Below are positions 51,728 through 60,910 of a DNA stretch of 64,000 bases, one piece after another (position 1 is the first letter of the stretch; each line of letters starts with the position of its first letter). Position numbers and translations under genes: made by a program. The notes under the pieces are model-generated. The model made no database searches, had not been told where the DNA came from, and was given only the letters and a program-made list of their open reading frames with translations. The stretch is from Mesorhizobium amorphae CCNWGS0123 (GTDB lineage: Bacteria; Pseudomonadota; Alphaproteobacteria; Rhizobiales; Rhizobiaceae). The DNA is taken from assembly GCF_001686985.1 (NCBI RefSeq), contig NZ_CP015318.1:5268001-5332000 (forward strand). Direction: 5' to 3'.

Positions 51728-52567
51728 ATGCAGCAGGGCGAGATCGAAATCCAGGACTTCGGGCAGGACCATATCGAGGGAGCGGTGGCGCTTTCTCGCC
51801 AGGAGAATTGGCCGCATCGCCCGCAGGACTGGCAGATGGCGCTGCAGCTCTCTAGCGGCGCGGTCGCGCTCGACGACCGGGGCCGGGTTGCCGGCACGAT
51901 CCTGGTGACGCCCTACGGCATGGATTGCGCCATGATCAACATGGTGATCGTCGACAGGAACGTGCGGGGCAAGGGGCTCGGACGCCGGCTCATGGATGAG
52001 GCGATCGCCCTTGCCGGCGACCGTCCGCTGCGGCTGGTCGCGACGACCGACGGCATGCCCCTTTATCAGAAACTGGGCTTCGTGGCCTCCGGCACGATCC
52101 GGCAGCATCAGGGCACGGTTGCAGCGTTGGGCGCGCCCGACGGCGTGGAAGCCGCACGCGCCGGCGATCTGCCTGACATCAAGGCGCTGGACCGCGACGC
52201 CTATGGCGCCGACCGCGAAGCCTTGATCGATGCGCTTGCCGAGCGTGGCGAATTCGCTGTCATCCGCCGCAACGGCGCCATCGAGGCCTATGCCGCGATC
52301 CGCCCGTTTGGACGCGGCGAGGTGATCGGTCCGGTCATCGCCGGAAATGCTGACGCAGCGAGGGCCCTCATCGGCTTCTTCGCCGCGCCGCGCGCGGGCG
52401 CCTTCCTGCGCATGGATACCGACAGCAGGACCGGCATTGCCGGCTGGCTCGAGAAAATCGGCCTTGCCCATGTCGGCGGCGGCGTGGCCATGGACCGTCC
52501 GCCCAAGCCGGATGCGGAACAGCCCAGGCCAAGAGTTTACGCCCTCGCCAACCAGGCGCTCGGCTAG
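51728..52567 (+). CDS. bipartite GNAT acetyltransferase, YitH-like C-terminal domain (2)
   Basis: A 279-residue protein. The N-terminal GNAT domain has INMVIVDRNVRGKGLGRRLM, the acetyl-CoA loop; the C-terminal domain has EAYAAIRPFGRGEVIGPVIA. GGAAGGATG precedes this ATG; an ATG at 51692 is possible. It is paralogous to the gene at 41686-42588, sharing the FGRG-V-GPV-A motif and an identical YALA-Q-LG C-terminus. It directly precedes the aminotransferase gene by 14 bp. Confidence 0.85.
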   Translation: MQQGEIEIQDFGQDHIEGAVALSRQENWPHRPQDWQMALQLSSGAVALDDRGRVAGTILVTPYGMDCAMINMVIVDRNVRGKGLGRRLMDEAIALAGDRPLRLVATTDGMPLYQKLGFVASGTIRQHQGTVAALGAPDGVEAARAGDLPDIKALDRDAYGADREALIDALAERGEFAVIRRNGAIEAYAAIRPFGRGEVIGPVIAGNADAARALIGFFAAPRAGAFLRMDTDSRTGIAGWLEKIGLAHVGGGVAMDRPPKPDAEQPRPRVYALANQALG

Positions 52568-52581
52568 TCCGGAGAACAACA

Positions 52582-53955
52582 ATGCTCGCCAATTCCCTGA
52601 TCGAACTCGACCGCGCCCATCTCATCCATCCGGTTTCCTCATATCGCGGCCACGAGGCGCTCGGCGTGCGCGTGCTGAAATCGGCGAAGGGCGCGACCGT
52701 GACCGAAGCGTCCGGTCGGCAGCTCGTTGACGGCTTCGCCGGGCTTTGGTGCGTCAATGCCGGCTACGGCCACGACAGCATCGTCGAGGCGGCGGCCCGG
52801 CAGATGCGTGAGCTTCCTTACGCCACCGCCTATTTCAACCTCGGTTCCGAGCCGGCCATCCGGCTTGCCTCGGAACTGGCAGAGCGCGCGCCCGGGAATC
52901 TCAATCACGTCTATTTCACGCTCGGTGGATCGGACGCGGTCGACAGCACGATCCGTTTCATCCGCTACTACTGGAATGCCAGGGGCGAGCCGAAACGCGA
53001 CCAGTTCATCTCCATGGAGCAGGGTTATCACGGGTCGTCGGTGGTCGGCGCGGGCCTGACCGCATTGCCCGCCTTTCACGCCGGTTTTGGCATTCCCTTC
53101 GAATGGCAGCACAAGATCCCCTCCCCCTATCCCTATCGCAACCCGGTGGGTGAGGACGGAAACGCGATCATCGCCGCATCGCTCGCCGCGCTGAAGGCCA
53201 AGATCGAGGAGATCGGACCGGAGCGGGTTGCTGCCTTCTACGCCGAGCCGATCCAGGGTTCGGGGGGTGTCATCGTCCCGCCGAAGGGCTGGATCAAGGC
53301 GATCCGCGAGCTCTGCCGCGAGTACGGCATCCTGTTCATCGCCGACGAGGTCATCACCGGCTTCGGCCGCACAGGCCCCCTTTTTGCCTGCACGGACGAG
53401 GACATCGTTCCCGACTTCATGACGACCGCGAAGGGGCTGACATCGGGCTATGTTCCTATGGGTGCCGTCTTCATGGCCGATCATGTCTACGACGTCATCG
53501 CTGATGGCGCCGGCAACTCGGCGGTCGGCCACGGCTACACCTACTCCGCCCATCCCGTCAGCGCTGCCGTCGCCCTCGAGGTGTTGAGGCTCTACGAAGA
53601 CGGCCTTCTGGAGAATGGCATCAAGGCCGGCGCTCGCTTGATGGCAGGATTGGAAGGCCTGAGCGACCACCCGTTGGTTGGCGAGGTGCGCGGTCGCGGC
53701 ATGCTTGCCGCGATCGAACTGGTGGTCGACAAGCAGAAGAAGACACCGCTTCCCGCATCGGCCATGCCCGCGCGGCGCGTCTTCGACAGGGCGTGGGACA
53801 ACGGCCTCATCATCCGTGCCTTTGCCAACGGGGTTCTCGGCTATGCTCCTCCGCTCTGCTGCACCGACAGCGACATCGATGCGATCATCGAGCGCACGCG
53901 CCGGACGCTCGATCAGACGCTGGACGATCCAGATGTGCGCCAGGTCCTGGCATGA
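52582..53955 (+). CDS. class III aminotransferase (omega-amino acid or polyamine type)
   Basis: A 457-residue PLP enzyme. The PLP Lys is in TTAKGLTSGYVPMGAV and the cofactor Asp in FIADEVITGFGRTG. The family transfers terminal amino groups of polyamines, beta-alanine or GABA to pyruvate or 2-oxoglutarate. With the amine oxidase and two aldehyde dehydrogenases it forms a plausible amine-to-acid route. GGAGAACAAC precedes the ATG. Confidence 0.9.
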   Translation: MLANSLIELDRAHLIHPVSSYRGHEALGVRVLKSAKGATVTEASGRQLVDGFAGLWCVNAGYGHDSIVEAAARQMRELPYATAYFNLGSEPAIRLASELAERAPGNLNHVYFTLGGSDAVDSTIRFIRYYWNARGEPKRDQFISMEQGYHGSSVVGAGLTALPAFHAGFGIPFEWQHKIPSPYPYRNPVGEDGNAIIAASLAALKAKIEEIGPERVAAFYAEPIQGSGGVIVPPKGWIKAIRELCREYGILFIADEVITGFGRTGPLFACTDEDIVPDFMTTAKGLTSGYVPMGAVFMADHVYDVIADGAGNSAVGHGYTYSAHPVSAAVALEVLRLYEDGLLENGIKAGARLMAGLEGLSDHPLVGEVRGRGMLAAIELVVDKQKKTPLPASAMPARRVFDRAWDNGLIIRAFANGVLGYAPPLCCTDSDIDAIIERTRRTLDQTLDDPDVRQVLA

Positions 53956-54192
53956 CGGGAGACGAATACCGCGTGTTTCGAAATAGCGCCGAGGCAGACG
54001 ATTTCGCAATTTTGTGCCGCAGCCCTGCGCCTTTTCGGCGAATCCAGCGCGGGGGAAGTGCCAGACTGCTCTTAAGACAAGGCCAGAAGGCCCGAATTTT
54101 CGAGCTTTTGAAAAGGTCGACGCCCCGGACAGCACGGAATTTTGTTCTGTTCAGCACCATGCAATTCGACCGCGCGCAGAGGAGAGCCAGTC

Positions 54193-54915
54193 TTGGCCAG
54201 GGGCTTTAGCGAGTTCAAATACATGACCTTCGACGTCGTCGGTACGCTGATCGACTTCGAGGGTGGCATCACGACTTGCCTTGCCGGGGTTGCCGCCGAC
54301 GCTGGCGTCTCCATCGATGGCGAAGCCGCGCTGGCCCTGTACCGGCAGGCCCGCTACATGCCCGATGCGGGGCTGTTCCCTGACGATCTCGTACGTGTCT
54401 ACATGGTCATCGCGCCGCAACTCGGCCTGCCGGCCGAGGAGAAATACGGCGTCCGCCTGCGGGACTCCGCCGGCGCCTGGCAAGGCTTTCCCGACAGCGC
54501 GGCGGCATTGGCCGAGCTTGCGAAATCCCACAAACTGATTGCCATGACCAATGCCCGGCGCTGGGCGCTTGATCATTTCGAGAAGCAACTCGGATCGCCC
54601 TTCTTTGCCACCTTCACCGCCGACGACACCGGCACGGAGAAACCGGACCCGGCCTTCTTCCAGAAGGTTTTCGATTTCGTCGCCGCCCGGGGCGACAGCA
54701 AGGACGACATCCTGCACGTCGCGCAAAGCCAGTATCACGACATCGGCATTTCCCGGACACTTGGCCTGACCAACTGCTGGATCGAGCGCCGGCATGCCCA
54801 GAAGGGTTATGGCGGCACGATCGAGCCCGAACGCTTCACCGTGCCGGACCACCACTTCACCTCAATGGCCGCGTTGGCGACGGCCGTGCGGGAAAGCCTG
54901 AAGGAACGAACCTGA
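54193..54915 (+). CDS. haloacid-dehalogenase type II family hydrolase (2)
   Basis: A 240-residue HAD protein. Nucleophile motif YMTFDVVGTLIDF, where the usual D-x-Y-G-T-L has V at the Tyr position; second motif LIAMTNARR; Lys in TEKPDPAFF; last motif AQSQYHDIGIS. TTG at 54193 is taken as start because AGAGGAGAG ends just before it. It lies 64 bp before the peptide-type ABC operon and could be its first gene. Confidence 0.82.
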   Translation: MARGFSEFKYMTFDVVGTLIDFEGGITTCLAGVAADAGVSIDGEAALALYRQARYMPDAGLFPDDLVRVYMVIAPQLGLPAEEKYGVRLRDSAGAWQGFPDSAAALAELAKSHKLIAMTNARRWALDHFEKQLGSPFFATFTADDTGTEKPDPAFFQKVFDFVAARGDSKDDILHVAQSQYHDIGISRTLGLTNCWIERRHAQKGYGGTIEPERFTVPDHHFTSMAALATAVRESLKERT

Positions 54916-54979
54916 GCCCAAGCCCGGAAAGCCGCAACAAGACGAGCATCCCGACCAAACAAACAGAAAGGGGAATAAC

Positions 54980-56590
54980 ATGACCGACAAGATCACGAAC
55001 TGGACCAGCGCAGACGATGCCATGGTCGAAAACGCCATCCGGCGGGGCGCGAGCCGCCGCGAACTCCTCAAGATGCTGTTGGCCGGCGGCGCCGCGGTTG
55101 CCGCGGGCAGCGTGGTGCTCGGCCATGCCACCCAGGCCGTCGCGGCCGAGCCAGTTTCAGGCGGAAATTTCAAGGCGGCCGGCTGGTCGTCCTCGACCGC
55201 CGACACGCTCGATCCTGCAAAGGCGTCGCTCTCCACCGACTATGTCCGCTGCTGCTCGCTCTACAACCGCCTGACTTTCCTCGACAAGGATGGCGTCACG
55301 CAGATGGAGCTGGCCGAGAGCTTCGACAGCAAGGACGCCAAGACCTGGACCGTGAAGCTGCGCAAGGGCGTCACCTTCCACGACGGCAAGGATCTCACCG
55401 CCGACGACGTCGTCTACTCGCTGAAGCGCCATCTTGATCCGGCGGTCGGTTCCAAGGTCGCCAAGATCGCCGCCCAGATGTCCGGCTTCAAGGCGGTCGA
55501 CAAATCGACCGTCGAAATCACGCTCGCCGACCCGAATGCCGACCTGCCGACCATCCTGGCGCTGCATCACTTCATGATCGTCCAGAACGGCACCACGGAC
55601 TTCTCCAAGGGCAATGGCACCGGCGCCTTCGTGCTCGAGACATTCGAACCGGGCGTCCGGTCGGTTGTCACCAAGAACAAGAACTACTGGAAGTCGGGCA
55701 AGCCCCATCTCGACTCCTTCGAGTTCATCGCCATCAGCGACGACAGCGCCCGCGTCAACGCGCTGCTGTCCGGCGACATCAATTTTGCGGCCGCGATCAA
55801 TCCGCGCGCGATGAAGCTCATCGGCGGCCAGCAGGGCTTCGAGCTGTCGAAAACGACCTCGGGCAACTACACGGACCTCAACATCCGGCTCGACATGGAT
55901 CCGGGCAGCAAGGCCGACTTCGTGGCCGGCATGAAGTATCTCGTCAATCGCGAGCAGATCGTCAAATCGGCATTGCGCGGCCTCGGCGAAATCGGCAACG
56001 ACCAGCCTGTCTCGCCGGCAAATATTTTCCACAATGCCGATCTCAAGCCGAAGGCTTTCGACCCGGACAAGGCGAAGTTCCACTTCCAGAAGGCGGGCCT
56101 GCTTGGCCAGTCCATCCCGGTGATTGCCTCCGACGCCGCGACCTCGTCGATCGACATGGCCATGATCATCCAGGCCGCCGGCGCCGAAATCGGCATGAAG
56201 CTTGACGTCCAGCGCGTCCCGTCCGACGGCTACTGGGACAATTACTGGCTCAAGGCGCCGGTCCATTTCGGCAACATCAATCCGCGTCCGACGCCCGACA
56301 TCCTGTTCTCGCTCCTCTACGCTTCCAACGCGCCCTGGAACGAAAGCCAGTACAAGTCCGAGAAGTTCGACAAGATGATGATCGAAGCGCGCGGCTCGCT
56401 CGATCAGGCCAAGCGCAAGGAAATCTACGGCCAGATGCAGACCATGATCTCCGAGGAGGCCGGTACCATCATCCCGGCCTACATTTCCAACGTGGACGCC
56501 CTCTCCAGCAAAGTGAAGGGTTTGGAGGCGAACCCGCTCGGTGGCATGATGGGCTACGCAATGGCGGAATATCTCTGGCTCGAAGCCTAG
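54980..56590 (+). CDS. ABC transporter oligopeptide/dipeptide-type substrate-binding protein
   Basis: A 536-residue family-5 solute-binding protein. The N-terminus shows a twin-arginine signal (SRRELLKMLLAGGAAVAAG) with an A-x-A site near VAAEP, so it is probably exported by Tat. The body fits OppA/DppA (KGVTFHDGKDLTADDVVYSLKR). AAAGGGG precedes the ATG. It heads a four-gene transporter operon whose ligand is probably an opine or amine derivative, given its neighbours. Confidence 0.92.
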   Translation: MTDKITNWTSADDAMVENAIRRGASRRELLKMLLAGGAAVAAGSVVLGHATQAVAAEPVSGGNFKAAGWSSSTADTLDPAKASLSTDYVRCCSLYNRLTFLDKDGVTQMELAESFDSKDAKTWTVKLRKGVTFHDGKDLTADDVVYSLKRHLDPAVGSKVAKIAAQMSGFKAVDKSTVEITLADPNADLPTILALHHFMIVQNGTTDFSKGNGTGAFVLETFEPGVRSVVTKNKNYWKSGKPHLDSFEFIAISDDSARVNALLSGDINFAAAINPRAMKLIGGQQGFELSKTTSGNYTDLNIRLDMDPGSKADFVAGMKYLVNREQIVKSALRGLGEIGNDQPVSPANIFHNADLKPKAFDPDKAKFHFQKAGLLGQSIPVIASDAATSSIDMAMIIQAAGAEIGMKLDVQRVPSDGYWDNYWLKAPVHFGNINPRPTPDILFSLLYASNAPWNESQYKSEKFDKMMIEARGSLDQAKRKEIYGQMQTMISEEAGTIIPAYISNVDALSSKVKGLEANPLGGMMGYAMAEYLWLEA

Positions 56591-56599
56591 AGGTGCCTG

Positions 56600-56625
56600 C
56601 CGGGGGCCGGTCAGCCGGTCCCCGG
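56600..56625 (+). other. intercistronic hairpin after the binding-protein gene
   Basis: CCGGGGGCCGG (56600-56610) pairs with CCGGTCCCCGG (56615-56625), eleven pairs with one G-U. No T tract follows. Position and form parallel the hairpin after the sugar binding-protein gene. Confidence 0.65.
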
Positions 56626-56675
56626 TACTGCCTTGCGCAAGATTGTTGGCCCGACGCAACCGCAGGAGCGCTTCC

Positions 56676-57626
56676 ATGAAGTCTGGGGTTCTAAACCTAG
56701 TGCTGAAGCGGCTGGGGATCGCAGCCGTCACGCTTTTGATCGTCATGTTCGCCGTGTTTTTCGCCACCAGCATGCTGCCTGGCGACACCGCATCGATCCT
56801 GCTCGGCCAGGCGGCGACTCCCGAAGCCGTTGCCGGCCTGCGCGAGGCCATGCATCTCAACGATCCAGCAATCCTGCGCTTCCTGCGCTGGCTTCTTGGC
56901 CTGCTTCATGGCGACCTCGGCACCTCCTACGCCAACGAGATGCCGGTCGCGACACTGATCGGCGGGCGCCTGCTCAACACCATGAAGCTCGCCGGCATCA
57001 CCACGCTGCTCTCGGTGCCGCTGGCGCTGACGCTCGGTATCACCGCCGCGATGCTGCGCGGCTCCGTCTACGACCGCACCGTCACTGTTCTCTCGATCGG
57101 TGTCATCTCGGTGCCGGAATTCATGGTCGCGACCCTCGCCGTCCTGCTTTTCGCTGTCTATCTCAAATGGCTCCCGGCATTGTCCTCGGTCAATGAAGCG
57201 CATTCGCTGACCGATCTCGTGCGCATCTATGCGATGCCGGTGATCACGCTCACCTTCGTCATCTCCGCGCAGATGATCCGCATGACCCGCGCCGCGGTGA
57301 TCGAAACGCTCTCCACGCCTTATGTCGAGATGGCGCTTCTCAAAGGCGCTTCGCGCAGCCGCATGGTGCTGAGGCACGCGCTCCCCAACGCGCTCGGGCC
57401 GATCGTCAATGCGGTCGCGCTTTCGCTGTCCTACCTGGTCGGCGGCGTCATCATCGTCGAGACGATCTTCAACTATCCCGGCATCGCCAAGCTGATGGTC
57501 GATGCCGTCGCGACCCGCGACCTGCCGCTGATCCAGAGCTGCGCGATGATCTTCTGCCTCGGCTATCTCTTCCTCATCACAGCCGCCGACATCGTCGCCA
57601 TCATGTCCAACCCGAGGCTCAGATGA
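56676..57626 (+). CDS. ABC transporter permease DppB-type
   Basis: A 316-residue permease. Coupling-loop motif YVEMALLKGASRSRMVLRHALPNA is typical of the DppB/OppB class. CAGGAG precedes the ATG. The stop overlaps the next permease start (ATGA). Confidence 0.92.
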   Translation: MKSGVLNLVLKRLGIAAVTLLIVMFAVFFATSMLPGDTASILLGQAATPEAVAGLREAMHLNDPAILRFLRWLLGLLHGDLGTSYANEMPVATLIGGRLLNTMKLAGITTLLSVPLALTLGITAAMLRGSVYDRTVTVLSIGVISVPEFMVATLAVLLFAVYLKWLPALSSVNEAHSLTDLVRIYAMPVITLTFVISAQMIRMTRAAVIETLSTPYVEMALLKGASRSRMVLRHALPNALGPIVNAVALSLSYLVGGVIIVETIFNYPGIAKLMVDAVATRDLPLIQSCAMIFCLGYLFLITAADIVAIMSNPRLR

Positions 57627-58474
57627 CGATGGCGCGCGCGACAACCTCCCGACGGTCCTTCCTGGGCCATAGCTACAGCCTCGTGGGCGTCGTGGCCGCG
57701 CTGGTCATCCTGGCTTGGACGCTCGTCGCGATCTTGGCGCCCTACGTCATTCCCCATTCGATCGGCGACATTGTCGACGACGACTATTTCGGCCCGATGC
57801 GCCAGGGACTGTGGCTCGGCTCGGACTATCTGGGGCGTGATATGCTCTCGCGAGTTCTGATGGGCGCCCGCTACACCGTCGGCATATCGCTCGCCGCCGT
57901 CTCCATCGCCTGTTTTTCGGGCGTCGTGCTGGGGATGATCGCGGCCGTCACCGGTGGCTGGCTCGACACCTGCCTCAGCCGCTTCCTGGACGCCATGAAC
58001 TCCATCCCCAGCAAGCTGTTCGGCCTTGTGGTCGTCGCTGCGGTCGGCTCGTCGATCCCGGTGCTGATCCTGACGCTCGCCGTCATCTACACCCCCGGCG
58101 CCTATCGCTTCGCCCGGGCGCTCGCCGTCAACATCAACACCATGGACTTCATCACCGTCGCCCGTGTCCGTGGCGAGAGCACCGCCTACCTCATCGGGTC
58201 CGAGATCCTGCCCAACATCATCCGCCCGGTGCTGGCCGACTTCGGCCTGCGCTTCGTCTTCATTGTGCTTTTGCTCTCCGGCCTGTCCTTCCTGGGGCTA
58301 GGTCTCCAGCCGCCGCTCGCCGACTGGGGCGCGCTGGTGCGCGAGAACATCGGCGGCCTGCCGTTCGCGGCCCCCGCCGTCATCGTGCCCTCGCTGGCCA
58401 TCGCCAGCCTCACCATCAGCGTCAATCTGCTGATCGACAACCTGCCGCAGAAAATCAGGGACCGGGACGCATGA
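57623..58474 (+). CDS. ABC transporter permease DppC-type
   Basis: A 283-residue permease. The coupling motif is ITVARVRGESTAYLIGSEILPN. The segment WLGSDYLGRDMLSRVLMGAR is the conserved DppC N-terminal loop. ATGA overlaps link it to both neighbours. Confidence 0.92.
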   Translation: MTMARATTSRRSFLGHSYSLVGVVAALVILAWTLVAILAPYVIPHSIGDIVDDDYFGPMRQGLWLGSDYLGRDMLSRVLMGARYTVGISLAAVSIACFSGVVLGMIAAVTGGWLDTCLSRFLDAMNSIPSKLFGLVVVAAVGSSIPVLILTLAVIYTPGAYRFARALAVNINTMDFITVARVRGESTAYLIGSEILPNIIRPVLADFGLRFVFIVLLLSGLSFLGLGLQPPLADWGALVRENIGGLPFAAPAVIVPSLAIASLTISVNLLIDNLPQKIRDRDA

Positions 58475-60126
58475 GCAATCTCGTCGAGGTCAGGAACCTG
58501 CGGATCGAGGCGAAGACCGACGCCGGACGGCTTGTCGAAATCATCAAAGGCGTCAGCCTCGACATCGCCGACGGCGAGATCGTCGCCCTGATCGGCGAAA
58601 GCGGCTCCGGCAAGACGACGGTGGCGCTTTCGCTCATGGGCTATGCGCGTCCCGGCTGCCGGATCACCGGCGGCGAGATCAATGTTAGCGGCAGGAACAT
58701 GGCTGCCCTGTCCGAAAAGGAACGCGCCAGGCTGCGCGGCACCGACATCGCCTATGTTCCGCAAAGTGCCGCTGCCTCCTTCAACCCCTCATCCACGATC
58801 ATGGAGCAGGTCATCGAGGTCACACGGATCCACAGACTGATGCCGGCAGAGCGGGCCCGCCAGCGCGCGGTCGAGCTGTTCAGGGCGTTGTCGCTGCCGG
58901 ATCCGGAAGGAATCGGCGCCCGTTATCCGCACCAGGTTTCGGGCGGGCAGTTGCAGCGGCTGTCGGCGGCCATGGCGCTCATCAGCGATCCCAAGCTGGT
59001 CATCTTCGACGAGCCGACGACGGCACTCGACGTGACGACGCAGATCGACGTCTTGAAGGCCTTCAAGTCGGTCATGCGGGCGGGCGGGGTAGCGGGTGTC
59101 TATGTCTCCCACGACCTCGCGGTCGTTGCCCAGATCGCCGACCGCATCGTGGTGCTGAAAGGCGGCGAAGTGCAGGAGACCGGCACCACGGCGGCTATCC
59201 TTTCGGCTGCCCAACATCCCTACACGCGCGAACTGCTGGCCGCCTTCGAACCGAAGCCGCGGCAAGCGCATGCGGACGCGGACGCCGGGACAAAGCAGCT
59301 GCTGCGCATCGACAATGTGACGGCAGGTTATGGCGCGGTGCGGGCTGACGGACTGCCGCTCATCCGTGCGGTCGATTCCGTCAGCCTGGTCGTCGAGAAG
59401 GGGCGCAATCTCGGCGTCATCGGCGAATCCGGCTGCGGAAAATCGACACTGGCGCGCGTCATCGCCGGCATCCATCCGGCGGCGGCAGGCGACATCGTCT
59501 TCGACGGCAAGGAACTGCAGCGTGCCGCCAGGAAACGCAGCCAGGAGCAACTGCGCGAGATGCAGATCGTGTTCCAGTACGCCGATACCGCGCTCAATCC
59601 GGCCAAGCCGGTGGAGGACATCATCTCCCGCCCGCTGGCCTTCTATCACCGGCTAGACAGGCAGGCGCGCTCGAAGCGCGTCGACGAGTTGCTCGATATG
59701 GTGCGCCTGCCGAGAACGCTGCGCTACCGGCACCCATCGGAGCTCTCTGGCGGCCAGAAGCAGCGGGTGAACTTCGCGCGCGCCCTGGCGGCCAACCCCA
59801 AGCTCATCATCTGTGACGAAATCACCTCGGCGCTCGATACGGTGGTGGCGTCCGCCGTGATCGAGCTGCTCAAGGAGCTGCAGCGCGAACTGGGACTCTC
59901 CTACATCTTCATCAGCCACGACCTCTCCGTCGTCGAGGCTATCTGCGACGAGATCATGGTCATGTACAACGGGGAGCGGGTGGAGCAGATCACACCCGAC
60001 AAGCTGAAGGCGCCCACCCACCCCTATTCCAAGCTTCTGTTCTCCTCAGTGCCGAAGCTCGACCCGACCTGGCTCGACGGCCTCGTCCGAGACCCCGAGC
60101 TCGTCAGCCAGTACGGCCATCGCTGA
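58471..60126 (+). CDS. ABC transporter ATPase, fused DppD-DppF-type
   Basis: A 551-residue tandem ATPase. The first half has Walker A GESGSGKTT, signature VSGGQLQRLS and Walker B VIFDEPTTALD; the second has GESGCGKST, LSGGQKQRVNF and ICDEITSALD. Such fused pairs replace separate DppD and DppF. The gene ends the operon. Confidence 0.94.
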   Translation: MSNLVEVRNLRIEAKTDAGRLVEIIKGVSLDIADGEIVALIGESGSGKTTVALSLMGYARPGCRITGGEINVSGRNMAALSEKERARLRGTDIAYVPQSAAASFNPSSTIMEQVIEVTRIHRLMPAERARQRAVELFRALSLPDPEGIGARYPHQVSGGQLQRLSAAMALISDPKLVIFDEPTTALDVTTQIDVLKAFKSVMRAGGVAGVYVSHDLAVVAQIADRIVVLKGGEVQETGTTAAILSAAQHPYTRELLAAFEPKPRQAHADADAGTKQLLRIDNVTAGYGAVRADGLPLIRAVDSVSLVVEKGRNLGVIGESGCGKSTLARVIAGIHPAAAGDIVFDGKELQRAARKRSQEQLREMQIVFQYADTALNPAKPVEDIISRPLAFYHRLDRQARSKRVDELLDMVRLPRTLRYRHPSELSGGQKQRVNFARALAANPKLIICDEITSALDTVVASAVIELLKELQRELGLSYIFISHDLSVVEAICDEIMVMYNGERVEQITPDKLKAPTHPYSKLLFSSVPKLDPTWLDGLVRDPELVSQYGHR

Positions 60127-60210
60127 GAGCTACTCCAGGAAAGCCCTGTGGCGCTTTTCCGTCCGGAATTGCTTTGAAACGGATCCATAGAGCGAACGAA
60201 GCGCGGGCGC

Positions 60211-60687
60211 CTACATCGGAAACAGGCTGGGCAGCGGCATGTGCGCCTTGACGATGGGCGACTTCAGCACCACGAAGCTGAAATACTTGTCGATGCCGAT
60301 ATCCATGTCGGTCAGCCGCTCCATGATGGTCTGGTACTCGCCGATGCCTGCGGTCACGAATTTCATCAGATAGTCGTATCCGCCCGACACGAGGTGGCAT
60401 TCGATGACCTGATCGATCTTCTCGACGACCGCGAGAAAGCGGGCGAAGTCCAGTTGGCGGTGGTTCTTCAAGGTGATTTCGGTGAACACAGTCAGCGTCT
60501 GGCCAAGCTTGCCGATGTTGATCTGCGCGGAATAGCCTTCGATGTAGCCTTCCGACTGCAGTTTCTTGACCCGCATCAGGCACGGGCTTGGCGACAGGTG
60601 CACCAGATCGGCCAGTTCCACATTGGTGATGCGGCCGTTCTTCTGCAATTCGTGAAGAATCTTGATGTCGATCCGATCCAGTTTCAT
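60211..60687 (-). CDS. Lrp/AsnC-family regulator
   Basis: A 158-residue regulator. The N-terminal helix-turn-helix reads LDRIDIKILHELQKNGRITNVELADLV, and the C-terminal RAM domain ends with VKAHMPLPSLFPM. GGAGACGG precedes the ATG at 60687. It is divergent from the FAD oxidoreductase gene at 60911, so both probably share a control region, and it may respond to an amino acid that enters by the adjacent transporter. Confidence 0.9.
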   Translation of the reverse strand: MKLDRIDIKILHELQKNGRITNVELADLVHLSPSPCLMRVKKLQSEGYIEGYSAQINIGKLGQTLTVFTEITLKNHRQLDFARFLAVVEKIDQVIECHLVSGGYDYLMKFVTAGIGEYQTIMERLTDMDIGIDKYFSFVVLKSPIVKAHMPLPSLFPM

Positions 60688-60910
60688 GACCGTCTCCGAA
60701 GAACGCATGCCACAGCACAAAATGCTGTCCTACTAATTTCCATCGACACTACCACAGCCCGCTGGCCTGTCCATCCGAATGGATACCGCTTTGAAACGCA
60801 GGCACTCCCGTTTTTAACAGGGCTTCCGAAATAAAATTCTGCTTCGGCTTCAACTGCAGCAGCGGCTGCCTGCGCAACGCGCTAGATTGACGCTTCAAGG
60901 TAGAGGGACC

